A DNA stretch of 64,000 nt from positions 219,139,046 to 219,203,045 of the forward strand of contig JAUPFV010000002.1 of NCBI GenBank assembly GCA_036936605.1, given 5' to 3'. The stretch comes from Limnanthes douglasii subsp. nivea. Lineage: Eukaryota; Streptophyta; Magnoliopsida; Brassicales; Limnanthaceae. Within the stretch, counting starts at the first letter, position 1; each line of letters opens with the position of its first letter. Shown here piece after piece: positions 31,561 to 44,103 of this stretch. Under the pieces are notes generated by a model. It was not told the DNA's origin and did no database searches. It was given only the letters and a program-made list of their open reading frames with translations. A program made the position numbers and the translations under genes.

Positions 31561-31850
31561 CCATTTAAGTGAGGGCATAATATTTCTAGTTGAGTAACCT
31601 TATATTTGTTTAGCCTTAAGCTTGGTTTATCAACTATCGCGACTTTGACATATTAGTCAGGGTTCAGCATGGCCAGTTGCGTAACCCAATGGCTTTTCAA
31701 CCTTAGGTTTTGTTCATTAACCGGTTTTGTGACTTTACAATATTAGTTAGGACTCAGTGTGGCCAATTGTGTAACCTTATGGTTTTTTAACCTTAGACAT
31801 GGTTTAGGAACCATTTTCTCTTAGTTATAATTATATTCGTCCCTTTGTAT
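31560..31850. repeat. about 89-bp tandem repeat in element B
   Basis: Three diverged units aligned on tttatcaact / cattaaccgg / taggaaccat (31,632, 31,719, 31,809; spacing 87 and 90). Shared words: gtaacc(t/c), tttttcaacctta, tattagt(c/t)agg, cag..tggcca. The same unit occurs in element C at 38,810-39,170. Confidence 0.85.
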
Positions 31851-31929
31851 TGATTTATTATTAACTCGGCTTCTTATTCACAATTTCTTTCTAACAATTT
31901 TTTTAACTTAATTATCTATTTTTATAAAA

Positions 31930-32830
31930 TATCTTTTATTCAAAAATCTTCAAAAGACAAATATATGATAATTCTTTTCAATTTCTTTTGTTAGCATATA
32001 TATTCTATTAGCAAATATATAATTCCTATTTTTGAATTCTTCTTATAGTGACCAAAGAAAATAGAATTTATTATGTAGTCGTCCTATGGGTCGTCATGTA
32101 TGCCCATAACACTTCTGACAACTTATCTCGCCATTTTATTTTAGCCCCTATGTTTTTTCTTCTTAATTCCATCCATAATATTTTTGTGTGTCACATTTAC
32201 CTGATCATTTGTTTGTGGGTAATAAGAGGTTTAAAAATATTTATTCATATCATATCTTCTGCAAAATATTATCATCATATAATTATGAAACTAAGGCCCA
32301 TTATATGTCATTAAAATCCTTGAAACCCCATATCTATTTAAAATATAATTTTATAAAAAAATCATATATTTCTTGAGCCTTCGTCTTGTATAAACCTTTT
32401 GGTTCAATCCACTTTATAAAATAGTCAGTATCTACTACCAAAAAATATATAATCCACATAGTCATCGATATATGGTCCAAAAGATTGACCCTCCATTTAT
32501 AAAAAAGATAAGATATTTGGCAATACTCATAGGGTCACTTCGCAGATGACTAGTATTATGATATTGTTTTACAAGTATCACATCCTTGTACCACTGCCTA
32601 AGAAACAACAACCAATTTTAGCCAATAAAACCACGCGAGGAGGACACGGTTAATCAAACTTCTATCCCCACAATGAGCCCCAACAATCCCTTCATGCAAA
32701 TCCTTAAAAATTAAAAGGGTTTCATCTTTATTCACATACCGTAACGTTAGCCTAGTAGCGCTCTTTTTGTATAAAATATAGTCAAGAATTACATATTTGG
32801 CCGCTCGTATTTTCAATGCTTAAGCCTCTG
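31930..32830 (-). pseudogene. integrase of element B (decayed)
   Basis: Minus frames show the finger region HEGIVGAHCGDRSLINRVLLAWFYW (32,598-32,816) with YVILDYILYKKSATRLTLR before it, and further on a KWIEPKGLYKTKAQEIYDF phrase of the catalytic core near 32,380. Many stops; the C-terminal end fades near 31.9 kb. Confidence 0.7.
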
Positions 32831-33880
32831 ATTTTCCATCTGAGAGAATATGATCCTTTTTAAAATGGAAAATATTATTGCCTCTAATCTTCAACCGTCT
32901 TTATTTCCAGTAATTCAACTCTTTTATCTATGTTTTCTTTAGATGTCTCTCTTGAATTATAACAACTGTATTATCCCATACATTGTTATCTTTATTAAAT
33001 AATATATAATCAAATTATTAGGATGATGTACGTGTTCATATTCCACATTTTTGAATTTATTTTCCCATTCTTGTATACCTTTTCATAATTTCTTGTTTTG
33101 TTATGTACAAACCTTTAGCCTGACTTATTACTAATTTTGAACCTGTCCTTACCCAACCAAAAATTGCGCCGAAAATATGAAACAACTTCACTTCTCTTAA
33201 AACAACTTCGTAGTCAGCCATATAACTGGTAACGTGAAAACCAAATTTTACATCCTGCTTAATTTCTCCACAAAATAGTATTCTTATGATAATTCCATCT
33301 CCTCTTCCACTTAATCATGAAGCCATATTAACCTCAACAATCCACTCATGATTCCTTCATGTGTCTTAATTTATACCCTCATCATTGCCATGAACCTTTT
33401 CTCCAAAGAATTCATTTATGAAGTCCACAAATGTTTTAGTAGCAGTATGAGGTGCATACACTAGTTCATATTTTCCAAACTCAATAGAGCATTACGTAAG
33501 TCTTCCTGATATACCTCATTTTTCTATACTCTCATTAGAGGAAAAGAAGTTCTTAAAAAAATGGTATGACTCTGGAAGTAATGCTCCATCTTTCTTGTAA
33601 CTACCACTTAAACCCAAGAATATTTTTTAAAATTCAAATATATATTCTTAACATCGATTAAAATTATACTTACATAGTAAATATGCCTTTGAATTCTTTC
33701 ATATTCTCTTATAAAAACAACACTCATAATGAATTTTGACATAAATAAATTAAGGTATAATGGTTCCCCTTATAAGAGCTGAAAGAATTTTTGTTAACGC
33801 TCAAAAGGAATCATTACACTCTTCGTTCCACCTAAATTTATATTCTCATTTAAGAACTTCAAAGAACGGATGGCTTTTAT
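32831..33880 (-). pseudogene. RNase H domains of element B (decayed)
   Basis: Lies between the integrase finger and RT in the same orientation and at the right distance for both RNase H domains. Only scattered phrases survive (YAPHTATKTFVDFINEF-like around 33,400-33,470); no frame stays open. Identified mainly by position and comparison with element C. Confidence 0.45.
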
Positions 33881-34680
33881 TTGATGCTTTAGAAATGAAT
33901 CTTGATTAAGCCAAATGCTTTGGGTTGGCTTCAATTCTATTTTTACTGACTATATACCCAAGAAACTTCCCACTTTGTACTCTCAAAGAACAATTTAAGG
34001 GATTTAGATTTAGGTTAAATTTTTCTAATTATCAACAATCTCTGACAAGACCTCAGGTTGTCAACCCTCATTGTCACTGATTACGATCATGTCATTAATA
34101 TATATGCTTCCATATTCCTTCTCAATTGCTTATCAAAAATTCGATTAATAAGTTTATAATAAGTTGATCCTACATTTTATAATCTGAAAGTTATAACTTA
34201 ATAATAATACATACATTTTTCCTTCATGAAGACAGTTCATTCCTCGTCATATGAATGCATTCATATCTAATTGTACCCTGACTATGCGTCCATAAATGAT
34301 AAAAAATCATGACCCGAATCTGCATCTACTAATTGATTAATACGAGGCAAAAAATCATATTTTGGCCTTGCTTGGTTGATATCAGTATATCTATACACAT
34401 CCTCCATTCTTCATTATTTTTTTTCAACCAACACTAGGTTAGCAACCCAAGTCGGATATCTCGACTCTTTCATATGTTCTTATCTGAGCAATTTATGTAT
34501 CTCTTTGACGATGGCTTCTACTTTTTTATAAGATAAAAGTCTCCTCTTCTGATGAATCGGTCTTAAATTATTATCAACTACTAATTCATGAAAAATAATA
34601 GAATAACTAACTTCGAAGACATCGTCACCACAACAAGTAAAAACTAATTTTTTCTTCAATAACCCCACTAATTTATTCTT
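33881..34680 (-). pseudogene. reverse transcriptase of element B (decayed)
   Basis: 34,480-34,668 preserves the RT entry: IIFHELVVDNNLRPIHQKRR and SYKKVEAIVKEIHKLL. Downstream on the minus strand EEWRMCIDI and a Y-I-N-D-M-I-V relic of the catalytic box near 34,090-34,110 can be picked out across frames. Heavily mutated. Confidence 0.65.
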
Positions 34681-35219
34681 GGAATTTAACTTGATTGATT
34701 TCCAATTTTAACCATTTGTCCACCTACTAACTCTTACTCGATTACTTCATTCAATGGCTCGTCAAATTTCATATCATCCCTGGGATCGTCAACTTCTTTT
34801 TCAAATTCATCACGTATAACGAGTTGCCGACCTTTTCCCAGATTACGTAATTGCTACAAATCCGATTTGTTTTGACATAAAAAACCGAATAAGAGTGCCC
34901 ATCAACTCGTTGTCTTCCTTTGATTATGCATACTAGACTTCCAGCCCGGTACTTAACGCACTACTTGAAATATGAGGTAGTTGCCTCAATCTTATGTAGT
35001 CATTGTCAACCCAAATTTGTATTATATGAACTAGGACCATAGATTATATCATGAACAAAGTCCTCATACGTTTCTTAATATTTCCATATATAGGTTTTAT
35101 ATGAATTTCTACCTCTCCAACACAACCAGTAGATCTCCCTTTAAAACTAACCAAATTTAGGTCAGCTGGCTTATATGGTGGCACTCATGACAAAGGAATC
35201 CTATTCAAATACTTATCTA
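34681..35219 (-). pseudogene. protease-RT linker of element B, up to the C insertion
   Basis: Directly next to element C's LTR the minus strand reads KYLNRIPLS, then VPPYKPADLNLVSFKGRS and TGCVGEVEIHIKP, the segment after the protease active site. It continues the SYDKM motif found on the far side of C at about 44,595-44,615. Confidence 0.65.
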
Positions 35220-35959
35220 TGATAATATATTGAAATCCAGAAAAAAAAATGTATTTAATGGATTTTCCTTATTAGGTGTGTGAGCAGTCTCTAAATAAAA
35301 ATTTTGGTCTTTATTTATAGAGTTCACATAACATATTCTACCAATCATTAAATTACATGTGTTCTCAATTACTAATTTACATGTGTCATACTGTGATAAT
35401 CGTTTAACAAACTCTTTTGATAACGTCATATATGATGACACGTGTAAATACGATTATAAGTGTCTAACAAACTGTATGCATGCTTCTCTCAAATTTTCAT
35501 ATAATCCTCTTCATAACTCTGAATATGTTCATCGCCATAACTTTGAATATGGCCCTCGTAATAACTTTCAATATGAACTTTTTCATAACTCTGAATATGA
35601 ACCTCGTCTTAACTCTTCATATGACATTTGTCATATTTTTTCATATGGCCTTCATTAAAACTTTGAATATGACCCTCGTCTTGACTCTTCATATGAACCT
35701 CATCATAACTTTAATTATATCCCTCGTCTTAATTCTTAGCACAAACCTCGTCATAACTTTTCAAATAACCTTTCTCAACTTTTTAAAAATTTCATGGTCC
35801 TCCTCTCTTTATGATTCTCGTTTTGATCCACTTTGTACTGTCATCTTAATATATATAACGTTCTTGACCCTGCTTATTACATTTATCTCAATTTTTATTA
35901 GTTTTACGTACCTAATCTGTATAAGAAATATATTCTATTTGTAGGGTATAGCCTTATCA
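35220..35959 (-). repeat. 3' LTR of element C
   Basis: 740 bp, TGATAATAT...CCTTATCA. Longer than its partner because the right copy lacks about 250 bp of the proximal half. Contains eleven 24-bp repeats. Ends tataagaaatatattctatttgtag...ccttatca, mirrored at 44,550-44,587. Confidence 0.8.
35513..35776. repeat. 24-bp tandem repeat, 11 units, in LTR
   Basis: Exact 24-bp register from 35,513 (unit type ataactctgaatatgaacctcgtc; starts at 35,513, 35,537, 35,561 ... 35,753). Because 24 is a multiple of three, open frames run through it and translate as an 8-residue repeat (HNSEYEPR type); these are not genes. Confidence 0.95.
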
Positions 35960-35976
35960 GGACTCCCCTCTAGTTC
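35960..35976 (-). other. polypurine tract of element C
   Basis: On the minus strand gaactagaggggagtc directly precedes the LTR start TGATAAGG. Confidence 0.7.
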
Positions 35977-36099
35977 TTAAAGTAAAATATTTTTATATAA
36001 TTTATTTAATAACTAAAATAATTAGACGAGGTAACCTCAAAATTTTATATACTTATTTAAGAAAACATTTAGGGTGTTAACAATAGTAACATACTTGAA

Positions 36100-38470
36100 C
36101 CATATAAGTATATGTTTAAGGAAGATTATCATTTTTTTAGGTTTGAAAATGGTATCCCATATTATATAGTAACTCAGTCTCCTAAAGTTGGAGACTTGCC
36201 CCATCATGTTAAAGAAAAAAAGATATGTTTATTCCTTACCCCGTTTTAATAGGGTCTTCGATTATCCTTTCATCGTTAGATTGCTGAAGTTTTCAAACAC
36301 GCTTGAATATGTCATACTCAGCTAACAACTAATGGGTGGCATGTACTACTCAGGGTACTATTAAGTTTGAAACTTCTAGAAATATTTTTTCATATTGAGG
36401 GTTTATTGTTTAAAGTATCAAATTAAAAAACTTAGCAATGGCTCTTTCTATTTTTAAATTTTAAGTAATTCGACCCAAATTGTCAATCCACCATCTTATT
36501 ACCATATCTTGAAATTAACTTTCATCTATGTAACAGGGTTTTATGAGTCTAGAACATCTTTTGATTGATTTGGTCAAATAGAAAGAAGGTGGATGCAAGA
36601 TATGATCCACTTAATATTTTTTATCATCTTTTCTATTTTTTATCTTTGTAATATTCTCCTCAACGTTTCCAATTATTTTGTAGATCCATAATTTTTTTTT
36701 GAATGTTTCAATAAAATTTTCACGATAACAAACCCCTATAAATACTATTTGCTATTGCTCGTCCAATTTATCAACTACAATTTTATTATTATTTTATGTC
36801 CAAAAATTGTATATAAACTCGTCTTTGGCCCTTTTCAAAAATTAAAATGAATTTGGATGGTAACCCAACGCTATGCAAAATTGGAGAACCGTTACAACTG
36901 GAATCGTTAGTTGTTATACTCTGACGAAGAATACATACCATAAACCAACAATGAATAATAATAGTTGTTCCAAGTAAGAAAATAAAAAAGACACCGAAAA
37001 GATTATTGTTTTTAATGCTTCTCAGAAACAAATTCACTACAAAAAGAAAAATCAAGCCAATGCTTCGAATTTCAATCCCAAAACAAAGATCCAATACAAC
37101 TTATCTCTAGTAATCGTCTCTTCAAAAACATGAAGATCTTGAGGACGCTGACGAATATCCACTTCTTCAAAATGAGCCTCAAAAGAAAAAACCGAAAATC
37201 AAATCGATCAAAAATATTTTCAATACACATGTCATTTCTGGAAATCATGACGATGCTCCTTTTAACGGTACCATTGTCGACAATCTCATCATCACAAACT
37301 CTGATAAATATGTATCCTTCTTTTCTTCAATCAAGCAAACAACAAGACAAGGTAAAAAATATGTAATTGTAGATATGGACCCTCCCTCAGCTCAAAATCT
37401 GAATAAAGTTATTGCACAAATATCAAATCAAAACCTTAGCGTAAACTTTGCGGCTAATGGAAATCCATATTTTGTAGAGTATATTCGTGACACCTTGCTC
37501 AGGAGCAACTATTTTTGTATCCATTCCAACTTTCACATTGATCATATCTCGTCAATCTCATATTTTCCAAACATGACTTACTATAAAAATATAAAAGCAT
37601 ATGATATCCTGCGGATGCAATTTGAAATCTAATTAGAGGTTCTCATTTACTACCAAACATACATTTAAATTATATTTCTTTTAAACTTCTTAATCTATAT
37701 TTAAATATCATATTTCGAGAGTATTCACAATTCACTAGCACTTATCTACATGCAAATCACTCGGGTGGATATTGATGCAATGGTAAACTTTAAACCTAAA
37801 GCTATTAATATTGAATTTATGAAACAGATAAATGACTTGGTACTTTTTTCGGATTGATTTCATAGCTTGAATCAAGATTAAGATATATTGAAAAATGATA
37901 AAAATGACACTGAAAACCGTTTGCCAATATACAAGGTAAAAAATATGATGATGTTTTTTACAACAAACAATTGCTTTCTCAAATCTAGATTTAGTCGAAC
38001 AAAGTACTTCTTTAACCTCTGAACACCAACCTGATTATATAGATGTTGAGAGTAACACTAAAATTTCAATAAAAATTTACTAATTCCAAAAAAACTAAAG
38101 ATAAAAGAAATAAATAAAAAATCTATAGGATGTTGAGAGTAACACTGCTAAAGCTATTAAAGATAAAGAAAAGTCTGTTTTAGCTTATGATGAAGTTCTC
38201 AATAAAGATAGTTAGAGTTATATTATATTATAAATTCGGATTTCAAATCCTACATTCACTTAGGTGGTCTGGAGAAGTTGATACATAATAAGGAAACCAC
38301 TTATGTGGTCCTTGTTGTTAAAACAAATTGACAAAAAAATCGCTCATAAAACTTCTTATGGCAATAAAGAATCACCTGGAAAAGAAAAATAACGACGTAT
38401 CTTCCAAGGAAATTCCTCTATCTGATCAGATTATCAACAACAAAATTAACAAGGTGGTTACATAATCAAT
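36100..38470 (+). pseudogene. aORF of element C (decayed)
   Basis: Plus strand. Around 36,280-36,350 the frame reads AEVFKHA, a stop, then ICHTQLTTNGWHVLL, matching the conserved aORF core (EYFEVLSLCPTQVTPNQWFTLI). Later come a Lys-rich segment (QKKKPKIKSIKN near 37,180), an open piece with VIVDMDPPSAQNLNKVI (37,360-37,632), YLQITRVDIDAMVNF (37,745-37,795, shared with B) and a charged tail to about 38,470. Numerous stops and frameshifts. The core match is my strongest evidence that all these elements carry one aORF family. Confidence 0.6.
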
Positions 38471-38809
38471 TGTTTCCTTTTAATAAAAAATGGAATACTT
38501 TGTAAACTTTGATTGTACTTTAAATTCCATACTATATCATAACTATGACTTATTTTGTATTTATCCTTCTTGAGCATGATTCGTTTGCATGTCAATAGTT
38601 TCTATGCTATCCTTATCTTTGTCTGTCTTGTACTTACATTTTTACGAGATATTTTATATGAAGGAAAAAACTCATCACCTCATACTTACTGATTTGAAGA
38701 GATAGTTACTCTGATTGTACTCTACAAATTTATCTCATGCTTACAATGTATTGTTTTACTATGTATATTTTTTTTATTTTGTGGTTGGTATATATATTTT
38801 CTATTTTAA
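38471..38809. other. spacer after aORF C, no gene seen
   Basis: AT-rich; probably the aORF 3' UTR. Confidence 0.4.
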
Positions 38810-39170
38810 GTCGGGGCTAAGTATGGTCACTTGCGAACCTTTCAGATTTAAAGCTTTAGGTTTGTTTTATCAACCATAATCGTTAATTTGACTATTGCAT
38901 CAATACACTTTAAAGTCATTTGCCCAACCTTACGGTTTTTCAACCTTAGGATTGGTTTATTAACCATAGCCACCATTTTAACTATTATTTTTTAGGGCAC
39001 ATTGCAGCCACTTGTGTAACATTACGGTGTTTCAACCTTATGCTTGGTTTATTAACCATAATCGTTAATTTAACTATTAGGTCAAGGCACAGTATGACTA
39101 TTTGCGTAACCTTTTGGTCTTTCAGTCTAGGTGGTTTATTAACCATAATCGTTAATCCATAATTATATAC
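38810..39170. repeat. about 90-bp tandem repeat in element C
   Basis: Four diverged units aligned on aaccata (38,872, 38,962, 39,054, 39,141; spacing 90, 92, 87), with words ttggtttattaaccataatcgtta, actatta, cacttg(c/t)g and tttcaacctta. Homologous to 31,560-31,850 in element B and at the same position relative to aORF and integrase. Confidence 0.9.
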
Positions 39171-39399
39171 GACTTCATTAAGTAGATTCATTTTACTTGA
39201 CATATAGCCTTTTTCTCATGGAGATCACCTGGCTTATATCTTTTCTATTATGAAATTTTATTTTATTTTTACCTTCTAATTTCTCTTAATGTTTCAAATA
39301 TTTTTTATAGGAAAAAATAGATTTCATTGATGAACTGGCCGTACAATGTGTCTCATTAAAAAAAATTCATGTCCCATAAAGGAAAAATATCGCATAGCA

Positions 39400-40530
39400 A
39401 AATTATAAACTTTCTTTATAGATCTTCAATTGTTGAATTTTCCAGGGATGTTTAAATATGTTACTATTCATATCTTCAAATCTATATTATTTATGATGCT
39501 CTCTAAAAATAACCTTGTATAGCACATCCCAATTTGGAGCTAGTTTCCTATATTTTTATTGTGTTCTCCTTGGAAAGTTTTGTTCACAATTAAATCACCC
39601 TCTTTCAAATAAATTGGTTTCAATTTTGAATCGAATCTACTTTTCATTAAATCCTTGTAATATTCATAACTTAAACATGATCTCGACACTCTTCAATCAC
39701 TACAGAGATTTGTATGTGTTCTATTTTATCCTCCTCCAAATAATATTTTATTTCATTAACTTGGAATAAAAATCTCCACCATAACCAAAACATTCATTCC
39801 ACAAACCAAAGAAAAAAATGTTTCTCCTGTGGTGATCTTAGAAGTTATTCTCAAAGCCCACAACACGTATCCAACCATTTTATTCTGGCCCCCTCAATCA
39901 TTTTTGCATCATATTAATAATTGTTATAATTGTCACCTTTATCTGTCCAATTGCTTGAGGATAATAAGGGGTCGAAAAACGCTGCTCAACTTCGTATTCT
40001 TTGCAAAACATTGTCATTATCGCATTTTGAAACTAAGGTACATTATCTTCCATTAATATCTTTGGAACCCCGTAACTTGATAATTTTTTACGCTATAAAA
40101 AATTAAAAAATTTACGAGCCTTTGTATTTTAAAAAGAATTTGCCTCAACCCATTTTTAAAAATAATCAACAACCACCACTAAAGACTGCCTCTTTCAAGT
40201 AGCCATAAGCGAAGGTCGCAATAGATTAATTCCTCACTTGTCAAAAGTACAAGGCACTAATACTAAACTCATAGGTTCACCCGGAAAATGACTTGTTCTA
40301 CCATATGTTTAACAAGAATCCCACCCTTGAACAATGGTCTCAGTATCAGTTGCCAATTTTGGAAAATAAAAATATGCAAGAAAAAAACGTTAATAAAACT
40401 TCTACATCTATATTAAGCCTCGCCAACGCATCATAATAGTGGACTTGTAGAATTGTTTTTAGAACGAGCATTATCAAGAATCGTGTATTTAGCTGCTCGA
40501 ATTCGTAATGCTCGGCTTTATATTATGAAA
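39400..40530 (-). pseudogene. integrase of element C (decayed)
   Basis: Minus frames show KYTILDNARSKNNS before the finger, NKMVGYVLWALRITSKITTGETFFSL with VCGMNVLVMVEI (the standard core end: LWAYRTT...TPF.L.YG..A..P.E), and SRFDSKLKPIYLKEGDLIV in the C-terminal part. Frame broken repeatedly. Confidence 0.7.
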
Positions 40531-40559
40531 GTATCCGATCTTTAAAAACAAGACAAAAA

Positions 40560-40995
40560 ATATTCTCCTCTTCAATCACTAGCCACTTCAATCGTCAAAA
40601 TCGCAACCTCGTGATCTCCATCTTCTTTAGGCGATCTTTCTCGAACAATAATGAGCGGGTTATCTCCCAACTCTGCTACATTTGCCAATGAATCTACAAC
40701 TGAATTGTCAAGATGATGCATTTGCTCGTACTTTACCATTCCAAAATTATTGTCCCGCTCTGTAAACACTTCTAAAATACCCCCCCCCCCCTCATCATAT
40801 TTTCGTACTTAGCCTCTTAAACATCATTATCTTGATTTATTAGCAATTTTAAATCAGATCTTACTCGAACAATCTTTGCTCTACAAATATGAGCTGTCTT
40901 CAAACCATCTAGAACAGCCTCATACTTCACCACATTATTGGTAACATGAAACCCAAAATTCTATTGATTGTTTAATTTACTCGCCAAATGGTGCT
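40560..40995 (-). pseudogene. second RNase H of element C (decayed)
   Basis: 40,572-40,769 carries HHLDNSVVDSLANVAELG, the C-terminal N..aDsLA motif of the Tat aRNH. Upstream (minus) phrases such as NNVVKYEAVLDGLKTAHIC around 40,875-40,935 match NNEAEYEALLAGL. A C12 homopolymer (40,780-40,791) lies inside. Confidence 0.65.
40780..40791. repeat. 12-base C homopolymer
   Basis: C12 on the plus strand (G12 in the coding direction) inside the decayed second RNase H. Confidence 0.9.
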
Positions 40996-41250
40996 TTAAG
41001 AATAATTTTTTATCCACTTATATAAGTTTCTAAAGTTTCATTTACTTCAATTATCCATTCAAAATCCATTTCTAAATCAGAGTGTACACATTCATCATTA
41101 TTCATTTTCTCACTATTAAATTCACTTATAAACTCGGCTACTACCTGCGCGTTGATTTTCGTACGGGGCTCATACAAAATCCCATACTCTCCCAATTATA
41201 CTGACTATCGTTTGAGTCTTCTCGAGATATCTGATTTTTATAACATACTT
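40996..41250 (-). pseudogene. RNase H tether of element C (decayed)
   Basis: MGEYGILYEPRTKINAQVVAEFISEF is the canonical end of Ty3 RNase H in Tat elements. The catalytic part upstream is largely deleted: only about 250 bp separate it from the RT fragment. Confidence 0.7.
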
Positions 41251-41760
41251 CTCAATAAAAAAATATCTTCTCGATATGATAGTATGAAATTGAAAATAAG
41301 GTCTCATCTTTGTTGGTACTACCACCAAAATTAAATTCAAATATCTTTTTCAGTATTATAAGCATTATCTTATAATAATAATACAAAAAAATCAATTTGA
41401 AAGCAGTATACTCTTCATCATCTATATGCATCCAAATTTTATTGTACCCCGAATATGCATCCATAAATGATAGAAATTCATGACCCGTTGTTGTATCAAC
41501 TACCGGATCAATTTGAGTCAAAGGGAATGTATCTTTATGACAAACATTATTCAAATCGTTAAAGTCCATACACATCATTCACTCTCCATTCTTCTTCATA
41601 ACCAAAACTGGATTAGCTACCCATGCCGAATACTTTAATTCTCTTATACGACCGAGCCTCACATTTTTTTTACTTTCTTAAAGATAGCCTTCATCTTTTC
41701 CTGAGAAGAAACCCTCATCTTTTGACAAATTGACCTGAATCGTTTATCAATTTCTAACTC
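41251..41760 (-). pseudogene. reverse transcriptase of element C (decayed)
   Basis: 41,252-41,578 preserves MCMDFNDLNNVCHKD, then FLSFMDAYSGYNKIWMHI and DDEEYTAF. QKMRVSSQEKMKAI- and WVANPVLVMKKNGEW-like phrases precede it. The region with the catalytic YxDD box is missing, replaced by an AT-rich stretch. Confidence 0.75.
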
Positions 41761-42280
41761 ATGACAAATAACTAACAATCTCACTTCACAAACATCATCA
41801 AAACTTCTAGGAAAAATATCTAAATTATTTTTTAACAAATCTAAAACTTTACTTTTAAAAATTTGATTTAATTGACTTTCGCTTTAACCAACCACCTACT
41901 CAATAACTCTTATTCAACCATTTTACCAAAAGGTTCGTCACAGTGCACATCCTCTATAGGATCGTCAACCTTTAATTATAGTTTCTCTTGAAAAGAACAT
42001 TAGTAAAACTACCATTATCTTTTAGAACTTGCGTAACCATTATCCTTGAAATATCCAAATTAAGGATTAGTGCATCTTCATAAGGAGTGACAACCCTCTC
42101 AAACCATCATCAATAAAAGATAAATCAATAATCGACTTCATATAACAATGGTATGATGACTCATCAATTAAATGAACATATAAATCATTCTTATGTATTT
42201 TTCTAGAACTTGAACTCGTTCTAGACAAAGTATCACCATATAAAATAGTATACAGTCATTGTTACCATAGATCTTCTCTC
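41761..42280 (-). pseudogene. protease region of element C (decayed)
   Basis: On the minus strand between gag and RT, phrases such as VLKDNGSFTNVLF (about 41,990-42,030) and SRKIHKNDLYVHLIDESSYHC (42,140-42,200) correspond to the protease active site and its upstream segment. No intact frame. Confidence 0.55.
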
Positions 42281-43960
42281 CCTCCTTCCAACTCTTCCAC
42301 CTGATGTGACTTATTACTTTTTTTCATCATTATTTTCCTTGTTTTTTCTTTTCACAAATTTAATCGACCCATCATTATCTATCAACCTATGTACCTCATC
42401 TCACAATTTAAAGCAATCATTAGCAAAATGACCATGATTGTTATGTTATACGCAAAATAGTTGTTATGTCTCCCGTTATCTAGAGCTAACATTTGGTGAG
42501 GTGGTCTAAAATTTACTGTTCTCTTCATATTATAAAACAATACTAGCAATATTATCGGTTAAAAAATTAATTATTCAAGTTGGATCATCATAATATGAAT
42601 ACATGGGCTTATTAAAAAGAGCTTTCATGACATCATCACGTCTCATTTCATTTCTACCTCTCCGGCACAAGAGCCTTCGATTCTTGAAATTTTTGATAAC
42701 CAAAAGCTCTACTATTGTATTCTTCAACCCTAATAAATTAATCTAACCTAGCCAAAACATCTCATATAACATCAGCATGAAATCAAGAAAGATCCTAATA
42801 CAATTTCCCTTCCAAGATTAGACCTCTTTTAATTGCTATAACTACATCTCATTTACATGTCGTTAAAGCAGTCGTCTCATGGACAACCCTTTGAACATAA
42901 CTTTTTAATGTTTCACCCCTCTTTTGATACAAATTCATTATATAATCACCTTTCTTCTTATATGATATATTACCAACACAACGATTTCTAAAAGCATGTC
43001 CAAGTCCCTCAATTTTGAATTGTTCCTTTAGGTAAAGAGTTAAACCAATATAACGCATTTCCTTTAAACGTCATTGACAAGGCTCCGCATAAAAAAAATA
43101 TCATCTGTATTAAAGCCCATAATCATATTTCTAAATTGTTCTAAATTATGTTCACAATTACATGAAGCATCATAAGTTTTCATGTTAGAAGATCGAACTT
43201 TCGAAGAAGCTTTCCCTCGCCAATTTTATGAACAAAAATAGATTTCTCGAGTATGTAATCCGTCATTTTCTGTCTTTGTTCATTATAATTTGCTACTTTC
43301 TTTCCTTTACAATTCTTTGACTCAATATTACTTGATTGACTTTCACAATCAAGGACATTCAACTTCATTTTCCTTTGCTTATTGTTTTCATTTTCATCCA
43401 CAAGTCTTTCATCTTCTTCCTCCTCGCATCTAAATTTTACTTCTCTTCTTTAACTCTTTTAGTGCAACTTATGTCATTATCTTCCTTACTCATTTTATGT
43501 TTTCCTTTATTTTTCCTTTATGTTTTCCTTTATCTTTTGATATGATTCTCTCTATCAAAAATTGCAACGCTTCTGCTACTTTTTTAATTATTTATTTAGC
43601 TTCCTGATTGTTTCAATTGTAATTGATTGACTTAAAATTTCTCTTATTTTAATTACTCGATCTGAGCTTCTAAAAAATAGCATTATAAGGAGTTACAGAT
43701 ATACCTTGTGTAGTAATATTTTATCCTTGAAAATGAGAAACAAAACCTTCCGCAAAAATTGTTGCATTACCTAAACTATCCTGAACTTGATCAGCCCCAC
43801 CATGCAGATCAGAGGCCACACCGATCGACTGGTTACGATATATTATCGTAGCTTCAGGAGTTGTTTCTATAAAACATATAGTATAACATGTACATGATGA
43901 CATGTCTAAGAATTGATCTCTAAATACCAAATATCTTCATCAACTAGTAAATTTAAAGTG
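42281..43960 (-). pseudogene. Gag of element C (decayed)
   Basis: 42,849-43,058 reads YIGLTLYLKEQFKIEGLGHAF and NLYQKRGETLKSYVQRVVHETTAL, the second half of the Retrotrans_gag core. 43,180-43,401 is a charged stretch (SKNCKGKKVANYNEQRQKMTDYI) expected just N-terminal of it. A CNHGHF-type finger relic is at about 42,420-42,450. Many stops. Confidence 0.65.
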
Positions 43961-44082
43961 ATTCTCAGTGCAACAACCGGAGTACGTTGAATTAAATGAA
44001 TTCTCTGATAAGTTATTCCAATTCACAATCGCATCATCACCATTGGTAATAAGTATACTAGAAATCTTTGGAAATAAACTAT

Positions 44083-44100
44083 TTCTCAGAGAAGGCGCCA
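44083..44100 (-). other. primer binding site of element C
   Basis: Minus strand TGGCGCCTTCTCTGAG, two to three bases after the 5' LTR end. TGGCGCC is a standard plant gypsy primer site start. Confidence 0.75.
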
Positions 44101-44103
44101 AAT

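Noticed and set aside
35505..35780. Possible CRISPR-like array (regular 24-bp repeats)
   Set aside because: No unique spacers between units; it is a head-to-tail minisatellite inside an LTR of a plant element.
35359..35944. Two long plus-strand open frames with an 8-residue peptide repeat
   Set aside because: They are produced by the 24-bp tandem repeat in the LTR, where any stop-free frame stays open; no start context or homology.
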